Origin: Aquiflexum sp. TKW24L
GTDB lineage: Bacteria; Bacteroidota; Bacteroidia; Cytophagales; Cyclobacteriaceae
Reading direction: 5' to 3'
Assembly: GCF_023502205.1 (NCBI RefSeq)
Contig: NZ_JAMFLG010000003.1
Location: 62,001 to 126,000, forward strand
Length of the DNA stretch: 64,000 bases
A program made the position numbers and the translations under genes. The notes under the pieces are model-generated. The model had not been told where the DNA came from. It made no database searches and saw nothing but the letters and a program-made list of their open reading frames with translations. The number at the start of each line of letters is the position of its first letter. The first letter of the stretch is position 1. Of the stretch, positions 53,753-63,559 are shown one piece after another.

Positions 53753-56098
53753 TTATCTTCCCAACTTTTTGAAATAGGTTTCGAAAACATTACCTGCGAA
53801 GAACTTTCCAAAGGTGCCGATCGCTTTCAACTCTTGAACTTTCCCTTTAGTATTCAATGCCTTCATGGTTGTCAATTGTTTTGCGAAATCAGCCGGTTGG
53901 ATGATAAGTTTCCCCTTCCCAATCACTTTACCTGATACTGAATCTCCTTCATGAATTGTGATGAATAAGGTCGTGGTGTCTTTCCAAACATCAAACCCTT
54001 TATTATTAAAAACATCTTTGAATCCTATGAAATAGTATTTTTGACCTTCCTGACTTAAAAGAAGCGCATTGTATTGCATTGTTTTCCTATCGGGTTCTTG
54101 GCTGTCTTTTATGAATAAGTTAAAAATTCCGTTGACTGCCGAAAGTGGAAATTTGGACAAAGCCGGAGCTAGCATTGTCCCAAACATCCCTGCTTCATGA
54201 GTGGCTATTCCTACAAGTGAATCCACATCTTCTGATTTGATCGTCAGAGTAAATTCAAAAGGCGAATTCGAAGCCTTTCCTTTTTCAAATCCTTGGTTAT
54301 AATCTTTTGTTTCGTCCAAGGAAAAGAATCCTTTCATCGATTCAGTGAATTGTACTCCGGGTTTAAGATTCGGGAACGCATCTTTTTCTAGGTTTGGTTT
54401 CAAATCATAATCCAATACGTAATCAAGATCTTCGGCAATTATTTTACAGCTTCTTTCAGCCAAAGCACTGATAGTCAGCAAGGGATTGGTGCCTACAGGC
54501 CTTGGGATGACTGCACCATCCATCACATACAAACCTTTGTGTAATTCTGTTCCTGATTTGCCTGCAAAAACCTGCCCTTTATGGTCAACGACACCTTTGG
54601 CAGCGTCATCTCCCATGTTGCAGCCACCTAATGGGTGGACCGTTACGAGGTCATAATCCGTATGTTTGTTCCAGGTTGGATTTGGAATTTTGGTGCCGCC
54701 AAGTGCTTCGGTTGCACTATATAATTCTCCAGACACTTTTTTGAATATCTCTTGTTTTCCAACACCTTTCCATTTGATTTTCAGGTTGTCTTTCTCCATC
54801 ACCATTTCTCCGTTGCCATCGTCATGAGTCATCACCAGGTAAATCTGGGTATGGTTGACCGCACCGAAAAAGGGACCTCTGATCATGCTGGTTATTTCCC
54901 TGATTTTTTCTTTGAAAAAATCTCCCCAGCCTCGGTCTGTGTTTTTTCCAAATAACCGTGAGGTAGTGACGAGCATCCCTGCCATCAACCCCCGTATCGG
55001 ACCGGGAACAGTTCCTTCCTCAAGGGTCATCCCATCTTCCATTTTCGTCCTATTTCTCATGTCAATCACACTAGTGATGCAGGGACCGACTTCGGCAATT
55101 CTATCAGTTGCCTTTTTTCCAAGTCCTATGCCATTGATGACTAAATCATTGTTATAGCCAAATCCGAGTACATCACCATTTCCCGTAAATCTTTTCCCAA
55201 TGAAACCCGAAATTGAAAGTCCCTTTTGGGCCGACCTGAGTAAAATCTCAGTAGAACCAAGTGAACCTGCGCCAAGAATGACATTGTCTGCCTCAACAAA
55301 CATGTCCGGCGCATCAAAAACCTCCCTGCCCGTACACATCGGATTGAAATAGACCCGCCAACCCTTCTCTGTCTTTTCGACATGTTGGACATTGATATTG
55401 GTAAAAATATCTGCCCCATGATTAAATGCATCCGGCAGGTAATTCATTGCAGTGGTGTTTTTGGCACCTACATTACAGCCAGTGACACAATCTCCACAAT
55501 TGATACATTTTGGTTGGGAAATGCCCACATGGTTGTCATTTTTATTTTCAAAAGTAACATTGATATCCAAAAGCCTGAATTCTTCTGACATCCGTTCAGC
55601 CGATTTTCTCATGCCTTGGGTTTTGTGAAGGACAGGATAGCCATTTTGGTTTTCAGGATAGGGATTGGGTTTCAACATATCCCAAGCTTTATCCAACCCA
55701 TCATAGAATGAAGCTAAATCTTCCCTAATAGCACTGGGCCATTCTGGCTGATTCATCACTCGGGGATCCGGTTTGATTGAGACATTAGCATTGATGAGTG
55801 AGGTACCGCCAAGTCCACAACCTTTCAGGACACTTATCCCGTCTCCCACCGTAAAGTCGTAAAGCCCATTTTTCTCTTTAGATTCTTTACCGATGCTTAT
55901 GGTCATTTCTTTGGCTGCCTCTGCAAGTGTAGCAGGAAATTGCCCCGGCAAAAATTCCTTTCCTTTTTCGAATAGACAAACTGATTTGCCTAATCGGGAC
56001 ATGCGTGATGCGGCAATGCTTCCTCCATATCCCGAACCAACTACGACAAAATCATAATGGCTTTTCAGGTCTGACAAGTGTTTGGATAGTTTCTTCAT
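53753..56098 (-). CDS. GMC oxidoreductase, cholesterol-oxidase-like
   Basis: A 781-residue FAD enzyme. The dinucleotide fold is VVVGSGYGGSIAA (GSGYGG at 21-26), and the C-terminal FAD/substrate motif is VHPLGGCNMGDDA with GAVIPRPVGTNPLLTISALAER. A ferredoxin-like cysteine set C-x2-C-x2-C-x3-C (CINCGDCVTGC, about 197-207) is present, as in many cholesterol-oxidase-like GMC proteins. After about residue 600 comes an extra beta-rich domain. The enzyme would oxidise a bulky alcohol, possibly a sterol. It overlaps the metallophosphoesterase gene by 4 nt and ends an eight-gene operon. Confidence 0.85.
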   Translation of the reverse strand: MKKLSKHLSDLKSHYDFVVVGSGYGGSIAASRMSRLGKSVCLFEKGKEFLPGQFPATLAEAAKEMTISIGKESKEKNGLYDFTVGDGISVLKGCGLGGTSLINANVSIKPDPRVMNQPEWPSAIREDLASFYDGLDKAWDMLKPNPYPENQNGYPVLHKTQGMRKSAERMSEEFRLLDINVTFENKNDNHVGISQPKCINCGDCVTGCNVGAKNTTAMNYLPDAFNHGADIFTNINVQHVEKTEKGWRVYFNPMCTGREVFDAPDMFVEADNVILGAGSLGSTEILLRSAQKGLSISGFIGKRFTGNGDVLGFGYNNDLVINGIGLGKKATDRIAEVGPCITSVIDMRNRTKMEDGMTLEEGTVPGPIRGLMAGMLVTTSRLFGKNTDRGWGDFFKEKIREITSMIRGPFFGAVNHTQIYLVMTHDDGNGEMVMEKDNLKIKWKGVGKQEIFKKVSGELYSATEALGGTKIPNPTWNKHTDYDLVTVHPLGGCNMGDDAAKGVVDHKGQVFAGKSGTELHKGLYVMDGAVIPRPVGTNPLLTISALAERSCKIIAEDLDYVLDYDLKPNLEKDAFPNLKPGVQFTESMKGFFSLDETKDYNQGFEKGKASNSPFEFTLTIKSEDVDSLVGIATHEAGMFGTMLAPALSKFPLSAVNGIFNLFIKDSQEPDRKTMQYNALLLSQEGQKYYFIGFKDVFNNKGFDVWKDTTTLFITIHEGDSVSGKVIGKGKLIIQPADFAKQLTTMKALNTKGKVQELKAIGTFGKFFAGNVFETYFKKLGR

Positions 56099-57810
56099 GA
56101 TTTATTAGGGATAGGAATGGGTTCTTCGATCAGTTCGTATTTGATTTCATCCCCTTCAAATCGGGGATTTTTTTCATCTCCATTATTTTTCCAGTTCTTC
56201 ACTACTGTTCTAATGCCTACCGGATAAATAGTAATTCCTTTAGCAGAAATATGGATTCTAATAAAATTCTTGAAATCCTCCCCTTTAAATGAAGAAGATG
56301 CTTCGGTGATGTGATTATCTAGGAATCTTGAACTGAACCAGAGATAGAATCCAAATACAAATCCACTTAATAATCCTCCTACTATCCACATTTCAACAAA
56401 TAAGATCAAACCATGATATGGAACCCCTGAAAGACTGTTGGCATTAAAAACTGGCAAATAGAACAAGCAGACATAAAATATCAACACATGGGAAAGCCCA
56501 TGAATTGCACCTGTAATTTTATTGGCTGTTTTAAAATTCCCGGATTTAAAGTCGGTGAATATGAATATTCCGACTCCAAACAATAGGTTCAATAAAATCA
56601 CTGAAGGTGTTAATATTGCTATTGACAATAAATCTAGGACTGAATCCGAGGAATCGGTGATATAAAAATTTTCAGTCTGAATGCCACTGATCATCAAGAA
56701 ATAAAATGACAATGCATGTACCAAACCCAAAATCAGAACCATCCACGGGCCATGAATAAAAAACAGTAAGTTGTTATTGTTGAGACTCAGCGACTCACTT
56801 TTAGAAGGAAATGCTTTTTTGAAAGCTGCATCAAATCCCTCACTTGGTTTGATTTTTTCTTTGAGGCTATGGGTTGTATGCATAAAAGCTCCACCCCCAC
56901 CTGCGGTTATTAACTGTCTGGTTTCATTTGGACCTACTTTTTCTTCATATCTTGAATAATGATGAAGGTCACCGGTCAGAATTGTTGTGATTTCTATGTC
57001 TTTGTTTTTCCCTTTATAATAACATTCGGGATCAGTTTTATCCTCAGTTTCTCCCTTTAAAATTCTATTAATAAAGAACTTAAGACGTTTATTTGAAGAA
57101 TTTGATTCATCAAAAGATTCATATACCCAAGCAGGTTCTGCTGTGGCCAAAATGATTTTATCTTCAGCTTTAAGTTTTTGTGCAGCAAGATTCTGAAAGT
57201 AATTAAGTTGAGGAACATCAATGTCAGCATTGAGTTGGATGTCGATTCCGATCAGCCAATAATTATGAGGAAGCTTCACCGCAAAATAACTCCTGCTTTG
57301 CTGGGTTCTCCAATTTCCCAAAGAACGGCTTTGGCAGAAAATTTTCAAGAAATTGGTCAATCCATCGTACCAATCATGGTTACCGGGAATAACAAATAGT
57401 CCTGGTGGATCAGGATCTTCGTTATTTTTAGGCCAGGCAGCATGATAAGGGCCTTGGAGCCGGTTTCTGTATTCCTCCATTTCAGGTGTTGGATATACCT
57501 CATCTCCTCCCATGACCAAAATGTTCCCTCTTTTGGTCAGGACTCCTCCCAATTCCAAATGATCTTGAGCAAGAAGGCTAGCAATAGTGTAGGTTGGGTT
57601 AAATCCATCTCCCAGATCAGAAATATAATCCATCCATAAATCAGTTCTGTTTGAATAATCGTAGAATCCCTTTCCCGGATCCAATGCAGCTTGCATTTCT
57701 CTCCTATCTGCAAAGTTTCCGAAAACAGTCGAAACAACAGTCTTTATTCCTGTGGCAGCAAGTTGCTTTGGGTCATACCAGTCAACCATCGGTTTCATTT
57801 TAAAATCCAT
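56095..57810 (-). CDS. Metallophosphoesterase with C-terminal membrane domain
   Basis: A 571-residue protein. The first 310 residues are a calcineurin-like phosphoesterase with GDEVYP, IPGNHDWYDG and LTGDLHHYSRYE as metal-binding motifs; the first DxH is weak or altered (MGGDEV in place of GD near an upstream D/H). Residues about 350-480 hold about four membrane helices, followed by a soluble tail. Substrate is unknown; lipid phosphate is possible given the neighbours. Its start overlaps the end of the patatin gene by 11 nt. Confidence 0.82.
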   Translation of the reverse strand: MDFKMKPMVDWYDPKQLAATGIKTVVSTVFGNFADRREMQAALDPGKGFYDYSNRTDLWMDYISDLGDGFNPTYTIASLLAQDHLELGGVLTKRGNILVMGGDEVYPTPEMEEYRNRLQGPYHAAWPKNNEDPDPPGLFVIPGNHDWYDGLTNFLKIFCQSRSLGNWRTQQSRSYFAVKLPHNYWLIGIDIQLNADIDVPQLNYFQNLAAQKLKAEDKIILATAEPAWVYESFDESNSSNKRLKFFINRILKGETEDKTDPECYYKGKNKDIEITTILTGDLHHYSRYEEKVGPNETRQLITAGGGGAFMHTTHSLKEKIKPSEGFDAAFKKAFPSKSESLSLNNNNLLFFIHGPWMVLILGLVHALSFYFLMISGIQTENFYITDSSDSVLDLLSIAILTPSVILLNLLFGVGIFIFTDFKSGNFKTANKITGAIHGLSHVLIFYVCLFYLPVFNANSLSGVPYHGLILFVEMWIVGGLLSGFVFGFYLWFSSRFLDNHITEASSSFKGEDFKNFIRIHISAKGITIYPVGIRTVVKNWKNNGDEKNPRFEGDEIKYELIEEPIPIPNKS

Positions 57811-59260
57811 AGTTTATAAAATTTTTTAAAGTGGAAAATCTTTTTTTTAGACCTATTTTTTTTTCAAAAGTTGTTTGGAGACTGCTATAATAAACCGCCA
57901 TTACTCGGTCTTTAATAGATTGAAATAGAGTTGTTTGAAATATTAATTTATCATTTTCATCCCACATTTTAAAGTTTAATTGCTTAAAATTCAATCCCAT
58001 CAGGATTTCAATAGGATGTGTAAGCTTCGTTGTAACAAAAATTGTATGGGCTTTTCCGTCTATGAGGATTGCTGATTTGATTTCCAAATTATTCCCATTT
58101 ATGGATTTGGAAGTAGTTGAGGTATGGTCAAATCCTGAAATCTCAGGATTGCCTCCCGCCAATTTGAGACTACTGTACACTTCCAGTTTATTGTTCTCCG
58201 AAAACTCTGCAAAGCGGAAGTAAAGAGAATACTTCAGCATTTTTGGGAAGGATTGATTGTTCGTTTTTCCTGAAAAAACAGCCCTCATACTATAGATGTA
58301 CTCAGGTTCCCTGTTTTTAGTAGCACTTCCATCCATTACTTCCCCATTGGGAGGAATTTTGGAAAGGTATTTTTTGGCTTGCGCATAACCCATGTTGATG
58401 AGTTCTTTTGCATTTATCTTGTTAAAGAAAAAATCAGGATCAAGAGGTAGTGGAATTTCGGACTTGATAACAAAAATCTTAATATCATCTAAATCTGAAG
58501 GATTTCCGGATAGTTTGTTGAGTTGATTGGTCAATTTTATCTGATTGTATTCTTCCATAAGCGCTCCATTTGCGCTCATTTCGATCATGTGCACATATTG
58601 ATTGAATGCTCCGCCAAGATATGTAGGGCTGTTTCCTATGGCCCAGACTAACCAAAGTTCTTTCGAACCTTGTCTCACTGCTTCCATTAAGTTGGCATCT
58701 TTGACCCAAACAGCATCTGTGTACCAGGTTCCGCCAATCTGGATAGCAGGCATAAAAATGGGTAATGAAACCCCTGCTATAAGGTGGTCCTCGGTGACAT
58801 TTGTCGATGGTATTGCTTCAACCGTTTTGCTTGAAAAGTTGCTGACATTGAAAGTAGAAGTGAATTTATTCTGTTTGTTTATCGCTGAAATGGAAATTCC
58901 TAAATGGGTAAAAACTTTCTTTCTGATATTGTCTGCATCTGCAAATCCCTGCATTTTGAATGGCTTGAGGTAGCTTTTTGCACTACTTGCGGACATAAAT
59001 CCTGAGAGTTTCAAGGTTCTCCACTTTTCTGCAATCTCCTTTGGCTTCCATCCGCTTGCGAGCATTCCTGCATTAAATATCCCGCCTGAGGTCCCGTCAA
59101 CATGGTCAAACTGAATTCCGGTTTCTTCAAGCGCAACTAAAACACCGGCTTGATAAGCGACTCTCATTCCTCCTCCGGCAAGGATTAATGATTTTTTTGA
59201 TTTTATGCTATTTAGGTTAGGATCGACCATTTTTGGAAAGAGAAGATTTAGAATATGCAA
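57800..59260 (-). CDS. Patatin-like phospholipase
   Basis: A 486-residue protein; the start at 59260 overlaps the upstream gene, and an ATG at 59230 (MVDPNLN) is equally plausible. The patatin dyad is complete: glycine-rich oxyanion loop GGGMRVAYQAG, nucleophile DGTSGGIFNAG and aspartate in WYTDAVWV. The catalytic part covers about 25-300. The last 180 residues form an extra beta-rich domain of unknown role. It should cleave acyl groups from phospholipids or other lipid esters, in line with a lipid-related operon. Confidence 0.87.
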   Translation of the reverse strand: MHILNLLFPKMVDPNLNSIKSKKSLILAGGGMRVAYQAGVLVALEETGIQFDHVDGTSGGIFNAGMLASGWKPKEIAEKWRTLKLSGFMSASSAKSYLKPFKMQGFADADNIRKKVFTHLGISISAINKQNKFTSTFNVSNFSSKTVEAIPSTNVTEDHLIAGVSLPIFMPAIQIGGTWYTDAVWVKDANLMEAVRQGSKELWLVWAIGNSPTYLGGAFNQYVHMIEMSANGALMEEYNQIKLTNQLNKLSGNPSDLDDIKIFVIKSEIPLPLDPDFFFNKINAKELINMGYAQAKKYLSKIPPNGEVMDGSATKNREPEYIYSMRAVFSGKTNNQSFPKMLKYSLYFRFAEFSENNKLEVYSSLKLAGGNPEISGFDHTSTTSKSINGNNLEIKSAILIDGKAHTIFVTTKLTHPIEILMGLNFKQLNFKMWDENDKLIFQTTLFQSIKDRVMAVYYSSLQTTFEKKIGLKKRFSTLKNFINYGF

Positions 59261-59636
59261 AAATTAAAACCCATCCTAAGGCTTCATAAAACATGAAAAA
59301 TTTTGTCAATAACCCAGGATTTCCATCTACTATCCATGATACCACCCTAGCTAATATTCCAATTCCCATGATGGTTAAGAATACTGAATTGAATTTTCTT
59401 TGGGTAAATATTTCCTTGAAAAATGTCAGGGCAAAAATTCCAAAACCCAATTCCAAAGCTCTCAAGAATCTATATTGACTTAGTATGTTAATTCTTTCAA
59501 AGTCATTTAAATCGTTGATTTGGAATTGGAAAAGCATCGCGAAATCCCAAACGGGATTTATAAATGCCCCCCAAATGCCGGCTAAGACGACCAAACCTAT
59601 ATAAGTATAGAAAAAGAAATAGCTGATTTGTTTCAT
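59217..59636 (-). CDS. Small membrane protein
   Basis: A 139-residue protein with four predicted membrane helices (about 5-25, 50-70, 75-95 and 105-130). No family is recognised. It overlaps the upstream gene by 4 nt and the patatin gene by at least 14 nt, so it is translated as part of the lipid operon. Confidence 0.75.
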   Translation of the reverse strand: MKQISYFFFYTYIGLVVLAGIWGAFINPVWDFAMLFQFQINDLNDFERINILSQYRFLRALELGFGIFALTFFKEIFTQRKFNSVFLTIMGIGILARVVSWIVDGNPGLLTKFFMFYEALGWVLIFAYSKSSLSKNGRS

Positions 59637-60010
59637 TCCTTAGGTAGAGTTTTCATGTAGTACAAAAATAAAAGTCCCGAAAAGAGGTCAAATGCCGCTA
59701 CACTCAGCGCCATCCATGAAAATAATCCATTGACTACACCTAAAGTGACAGCTACAAAAGCCCCTAGCTTTTGCAAGGCACTCCAAAAAACCACAACTTT
59801 ACTTGTATGTGTGCCATATACAGTATGGACCATCATTCCCCCAAACAAGGCCATAAACATGCCCACTATCCCAAATAAATGTTGGGTAGAATCTGTAATG
59901 TCGGCGCCGATTACTTTCAGGACAGTAGCAGGCATCACTACTTGCGTCAATCCCGAAATGATGGTGATGACTGAAATGGCAATTACAATCAAAGTGAGGT
60001 TTTTCTTCAT
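59633..60010 (-). CDS. Small membrane protein
   Basis: A 125-residue protein with four predicted membrane helices; Gly- and Met-rich (GIVGMFMALFGGMM). It may be a distant relative of the small DoxX-like or DUF4345-like membrane proteins, which I cannot confirm. It has a 4-nt overlap with the next gene and a 51-nt gap to the previous one. Confidence 0.75.
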   Translation of the reverse strand: MKKNLTLIVIAISVITIISGLTQVVMPATVLKVIGADITDSTQHLFGIVGMFMALFGGMMVHTVYGTHTSKVVVFWSALQKLGAFVAVTLGVVNGLFSWMALSVAAFDLFSGLLFLYYMKTLPKE

Positions 60011-60061
60011 CCTTTTTCAGGGTTTTAGAGGTAAAACTGAATAGGTATTGTGGAAATGGTT

Positions 60062-60544
60062 TTATTTCCCTTTTGCTTTAGCAATAAAAAAGTACATGGT
60101 TATGCACCACATTACAGTAAGAATTATCCACCTTAAGTCATTGAGATACATCCAGTCAGCCAATAATGTTTGAAGTGTGGCTTCATCAGTGACACCTGCT
60201 GAAAATTGATCATTAATATCCTCAATGAATGCCTGTTGGATGACAACAGGTGCCAAAAGCCCCGGGATCCAAGCGATAGGAACCCACATCAATTTTTTCT
60301 TCCATTCGGATATCAACATGATCACAAGGCAAACTGCCATGATGGGGATGGTGATGAAAAAAAACTTAGTGGCTAGAGTGGTTTGGGGAATGATGGCATC
60401 GTAATAATTGTCCAATGTCAATGTCGAAGGGTAATTGGGAAACCAGAAGTAGTGGAGAGACCAGAACATACCCAAGTAAATGGATGCACAAAAGAAAATA
60501 TAGGCATTGCTAAGGTCAACGATGGTTTGTTTTAGAGGGCTCAT
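60062..60544 (-). CDS. Membrane protein of unknown function
   Basis: A 160-residue protein with four membrane helices (about 12-32, 52-75, 82-100 and 138-157). Aromatic-rich first helix (FWSLHYFWFPNYPS). No family recognised with confidence. It follows the acetoacetate-decarboxylase-like gene by 26 nt on the same strand. Confidence 0.75.
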   Translation of the reverse strand: MSPLKQTIVDLSNAYIFFCASIYLGMFWSLHYFWFPNYPSTLTLDNYYDAIIPQTTLATKFFFITIPIMAVCLVIMLISEWKKKLMWVPIAWIPGLLAPVVIQQAFIEDINDQFSAGVTDEATLQTLLADWMYLNDLRWIILTVMWCITMYFFIAKAKGK

Positions 60545-60570
60545 AGTATGGTGGTTTTTTTTGAAAAGGA

Positions 60571-61455
60571 CTAGATTCTATATTTTTCGTAATCAGTAAT
60601 CGAAGGATCGGGAAGCCAATCTTCACTCAACCCCAAATCATAAATACTTTCAAGTCCCTCAGGCATTTCCTTCTGAGGCTCATTATAGGTCATAAACCAA
60701 CTATCAAAATGGTCATCAAGTATGCCATTTGCTTTGGGCATAAACAAAGTGAAATAGGGATCAGGATTGATCTCTATATCCCTCAGGAATGAAACATTGG
60801 GGTGGTTACCGATATAAAGTTTACCCCTCGCTTTTCCAAAAAGGTTGACTCCGGCTTTTGTATCAAAATAGATATATGAAGCCATAAGCATATTCCGAAA
60901 CCTGCAATAATTGGTTGCTCCTATTTTCAGCTTTAGTGATGCACTTTTTGGTCTATCTATTTCTATTCTAAAGGCAAATTGGCCATCTTTTTCATATTGG
61001 CTGGTAACGTGCTTTTCGGTCACTTTAAAATCTAAATTTGCTTTATGCTTAGGCATTCCCCAGATGCCTTTCCCTCCTTTAACAGAAACTTCGCTGCTCA
61101 CCGGAAGGTCAAGGATGTATTGGCCGGTGCCATATGTTTTTAGCATCATAGCATTCATAATTCGGGGAGCAGGTTTGGGGCCGTGGGTGCATCCGATCGC
61201 AATACTGTATTCGATGTATTTGCCAATACTTGTGTCCAAATAATTGATCACAGTAATCAGCAAAGTTGCTTTTCCATTAGGCAATCTGAGCGCGTGAATT
61301 TCATTCCCTGGAAGTAGGGCATTGGCTTTTTCCCAATCGCAGGTAAATCCCGCCATCAAAGCAGGTGAATTTTTGGCGCTGACCGGCATAACATAGGGTA
61401 TGCCATCAACCAAAGCATGTCTACCGGTATAATTTTTTATTCTGCTAGGTGGCAT
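60571..61455 (-). CDS. Acetoacetate decarboxylase family protein
   Basis: A 294-residue protein of the acetoacetate decarboxylase (ADC) fold. The active-site lysine region is GIWGMPKHKA (about residues 123-132), preceded by a conserved YIEYSIAIGCTHG strand. Many ADC-like proteins do not decarboxylate acetoacetate but act on other keto acids or as aldolases/dehydratases. In this operon it may act on a product of the GMC oxidase. It is 11 nt downstream of the alpha/beta hydrolase gene. Confidence 0.82.
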   Translation of the reverse strand: MPPSRIKNYTGRHALVDGIPYVMPVSAKNSPALMAGFTCDWEKANALLPGNEIHALRLPNGKATLLITVINYLDTSIGKYIEYSIAIGCTHGPKPAPRIMNAMMLKTYGTGQYILDLPVSSEVSVKGGKGIWGMPKHKANLDFKVTEKHVTSQYEKDGQFAFRIEIDRPKSASLKLKIGATNYCRFRNMLMASYIYFDTKAGVNLFGKARGKLYIGNHPNVSFLRDIEINPDPYFTLFMPKANGILDDHFDSWFMTYNEPQKEMPEGLESIYDLGLSEDWLPDPSITDYEKYRI

Positions 61456-61466
61456 GACAGTAATTA

Positions 61467-62483
61467 TTAGGGTTTGTTCAATTCCGCAATCATCAAAGGA
61501 AATACATCGACATGGGAATTTTTGCCAAAGAATACATCCAAATGGCTATAATTCTCCAATAGGTACAATTGATGGACACCAGGATCCACCTTTTCCAGAT
61601 AATCGAAGGTATTTTGTTGGCTATCCGGTAGAAAGCATAGGTTTTTCATACCTCCAAAAAGGATAATTCTTGCTTCCGGGTTAAAATTAACAGAGGCATA
61701 GTTTTGTCCATTATTACTATTATATGGTATCAGGACTCCTTTTCGGATACATTTTTGGATATGCTGAAAAAATGTCAAAGGCACATTGGCAAACTCTTGC
61801 TGTATCCAGTTTTTGGTTTCCTCATTGAGATTTTCCAGTAGCCAAAGCGCGGGAAAACCCGAACCGTAGGTAAAACTCACAAACTTACCCACCATGGTAT
61901 CATTTTCAGGATGGGTGAATTTGACAAGATTTCGAAGCATTTTTGTTTTGAAATCCGGCGCGTGAAGACCCCATTGTGGATTGAGATAGTCAAACATCAT
62001 TTTGACTATCGGAACAAGAACGTTGATTTTGAAAATTGAAAATTTTGGCACCACAGGATGAAGTGATACAGCATTGCTGATGATGGTTTTCACTTCGGGA
62101 AGTAAACCTTTGACGTAGGATATCATGAAGCTGGTACTTCCCTGACAATGTATGATAGCTTTGATTTCTTTTTTTCCTGTCAATTCCACAATTTTCCTGA
62201 CAGCAGCCGGGTGGTCATTGTCTGCGACAACATCGAGATTCCATTCATTTGGCTCGAGGTCTATACTTGCCCTCCAGTTTTCCAGCCACACATCGTAGCC
62301 ATCCTCTGCCAATGCCTGAATTATGTTTTTTTCTGTAGGGGCATTAAAAATATTTGCCCTCACTCCTGCTCCGTGAACCAGCAATACAGGACCTTTAGTA
62401 GTTCCTGATTTTTTAAAATGCCACAGATTGCATTGGAATCCATCCAATGCATCAAATTTTATTATATCAAATTGATCTTGCAT
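61467..62483 (-). CDS. Alpha/beta hydrolase of the type linked to cholesterol-oxidase-like GMC enzymes
   Basis: A 338-residue hydrolase without a signal peptide. Oxyanion region is LLVHGAGVRANIF, the nucleophile elbow is IHCQGSTSF (about residues 117-125) and the base is in NYSHLDVFFG near the end. In actinobacteria and myxobacteria this kind of hydrolase is often fused to a GMC oxidase; here the two are separate genes in one operon. It is the first gene of the operon and probably frees an alcohol from an ester for oxidation. Confidence 0.83.
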   Translation of the reverse strand: MQDQFDIIKFDALDGFQCNLWHFKKSGTTKGPVLLVHGAGVRANIFNAPTEKNIIQALAEDGYDVWLENWRASIDLEPNEWNLDVVADNDHPAAVRKIVELTGKKEIKAIIHCQGSTSFMISYVKGLLPEVKTIISNAVSLHPVVPKFSIFKINVLVPIVKMMFDYLNPQWGLHAPDFKTKMLRNLVKFTHPENDTMVGKFVSFTYGSGFPALWLLENLNEETKNWIQQEFANVPLTFFQHIQKCIRKGVLIPYNSNNGQNYASVNFNPEARIILFGGMKNLCFLPDSQQNTFDYLEKVDPGVHQLYLLENYSHLDVFFGKNSHVDVFPLMIAELNKP

Positions 62484-62904
62484 CTTTTCTTATAAAAACA
62501 GCATTAATTTAATATAAAAAATTGCTAATTCCTTATTTTTCGAAATTAATTATGTGATTATTCGCGTTTTTGGCAGTAATCCAATTTCCATTTAAAAATC
62601 TGGATGGAAGATTTGATCCTCCATGCAATGATAAAATCAATTTTAATTCTCGGGGCTGAATTTTCACAACAATTAGTGAATTTAAAGGATGATTTGGCCA
62701 GAAATCATACTCACACAAAAAAAATTCACCTATATTCTTATTTTAAAAAAAATTTCACATCGAAAAAATAATATTTCATCCTGTATATTTTGTAATGTAC
62801 ATTTTTTTGATAATAATATTTTGATAGTAATTTTTTTCTTACTTATTTTCAATCAGTTAGGTCACCCAATCACCCAACAAATCTCACCCTTTACTCCATT
62901 TGAA
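62484..62904. other. Divergent intergenic region
   Basis: About 420 very AT-rich nt between the lipid operon and a small membrane-protein gene. It should hold both promoters. A frame extends the rightward gene up to 62689, but that part is low-complexity and looks untranslated. No other gene is seen. Confidence 0.5.
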
Positions 62905-63348
62905 ATGAGAAGATTTCTGAAAGGCACATTGGCTATTTTATTGGTTTGCGTTTCGATTATGTCCAATTCTCTATTGGCCAAAGAAGCAGTAAGCCCGATC
63001 TTTGAACCGCTACAAAATGAGGTGAAAGTACGAGAGGAATCAACTCAATTCACACAAGCTAACATTTTCCCTTTTTTGGGAGATAACTCCGAATTTCCAT
63101 GGGAGTTTAACAAATCAAACCTTTTATTGATCAGTATAATTTTATCAATCACCCTGTTGGTTTTTGCTCACAAGAATAATTTTGAAACTGACATTTATGC
63201 CTTTTACCATACCAATAGGGATGGAAGTGTCACCTTTGAAAGCAACGAAGCACAGCGTGCATATGAATTAAGAAGCCTTTTAGCAAAAACTTTTAGGATT
63301 CTAGGAATATTGACCGCTTTTGCATCTGTGATTATGATATTTTTATAA
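62905..63348 (+). CDS. Small secreted/membrane hypothetical protein
   Basis: A 147-residue protein from the ATG at 62905, which opens a good signal peptide (MRRFLKGTLAI ... SNSLLAK); a longer frame upstream is not protein-like. It has two further membrane helices (about 72-88 and 127-146) around a polar loop. Family not recognised. A terminator-like hairpin follows. Confidence 0.65.
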   Translation: MRRFLKGTLAILLVCVSIMSNSLLAKEAVSPIFEPLQNEVKVREESTQFTQANIFPFLGDNSEFPWEFNKSNLLLISIILSITLLVFAHKNNFETDIYAFYHTNRDGSVTFESNEAQRAYELRSLLAKTFRILGILTAFASVIMIFL

Positions 63349-63416
63349 ATAGACTCTCCGATTTTCCAAGACATTGACTTTGGCTAATTTTTTTATCTAT
63401 TCATAATTGGTGAAGA

Positions 63417-63449
63417 GGTCCACTGCACATCGTGTGGTGGCCTTTTTTC
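63417..63449 (+). terminator. Probable intrinsic terminator
   Basis: An imperfect hairpin (AGG-x-CCAC with GTGG-xx-CCT, 63417-63444) is followed by six T. It lies 69 nt after the stop of the small membrane-protein gene. Confidence 0.55.
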
Positions 63450-63510
63450 TTTTATTGGGTTTGAGATTTACATCTAGGGATTGCCTTTTTGTTTTTTATG
63501 TTTTTTAAAA

Positions 63511-63539
63511 TTGAATTCTTGACCCTATCTTTATTTTTG
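63511..63539 (+). promoter_or_regulatory. Promoter of the Gfo/Idh/MocA gene
   Basis: TTG at 63511-63513, an 18-nt spacer and TATTTTTG at 63532-63539 (exact TAnnTTTG). The ATG is 21 nt further on, so the leader is very short. Confidence 0.6.
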
Positions 63540-63559
63540 ATTTCAAACCAAATTAACCG

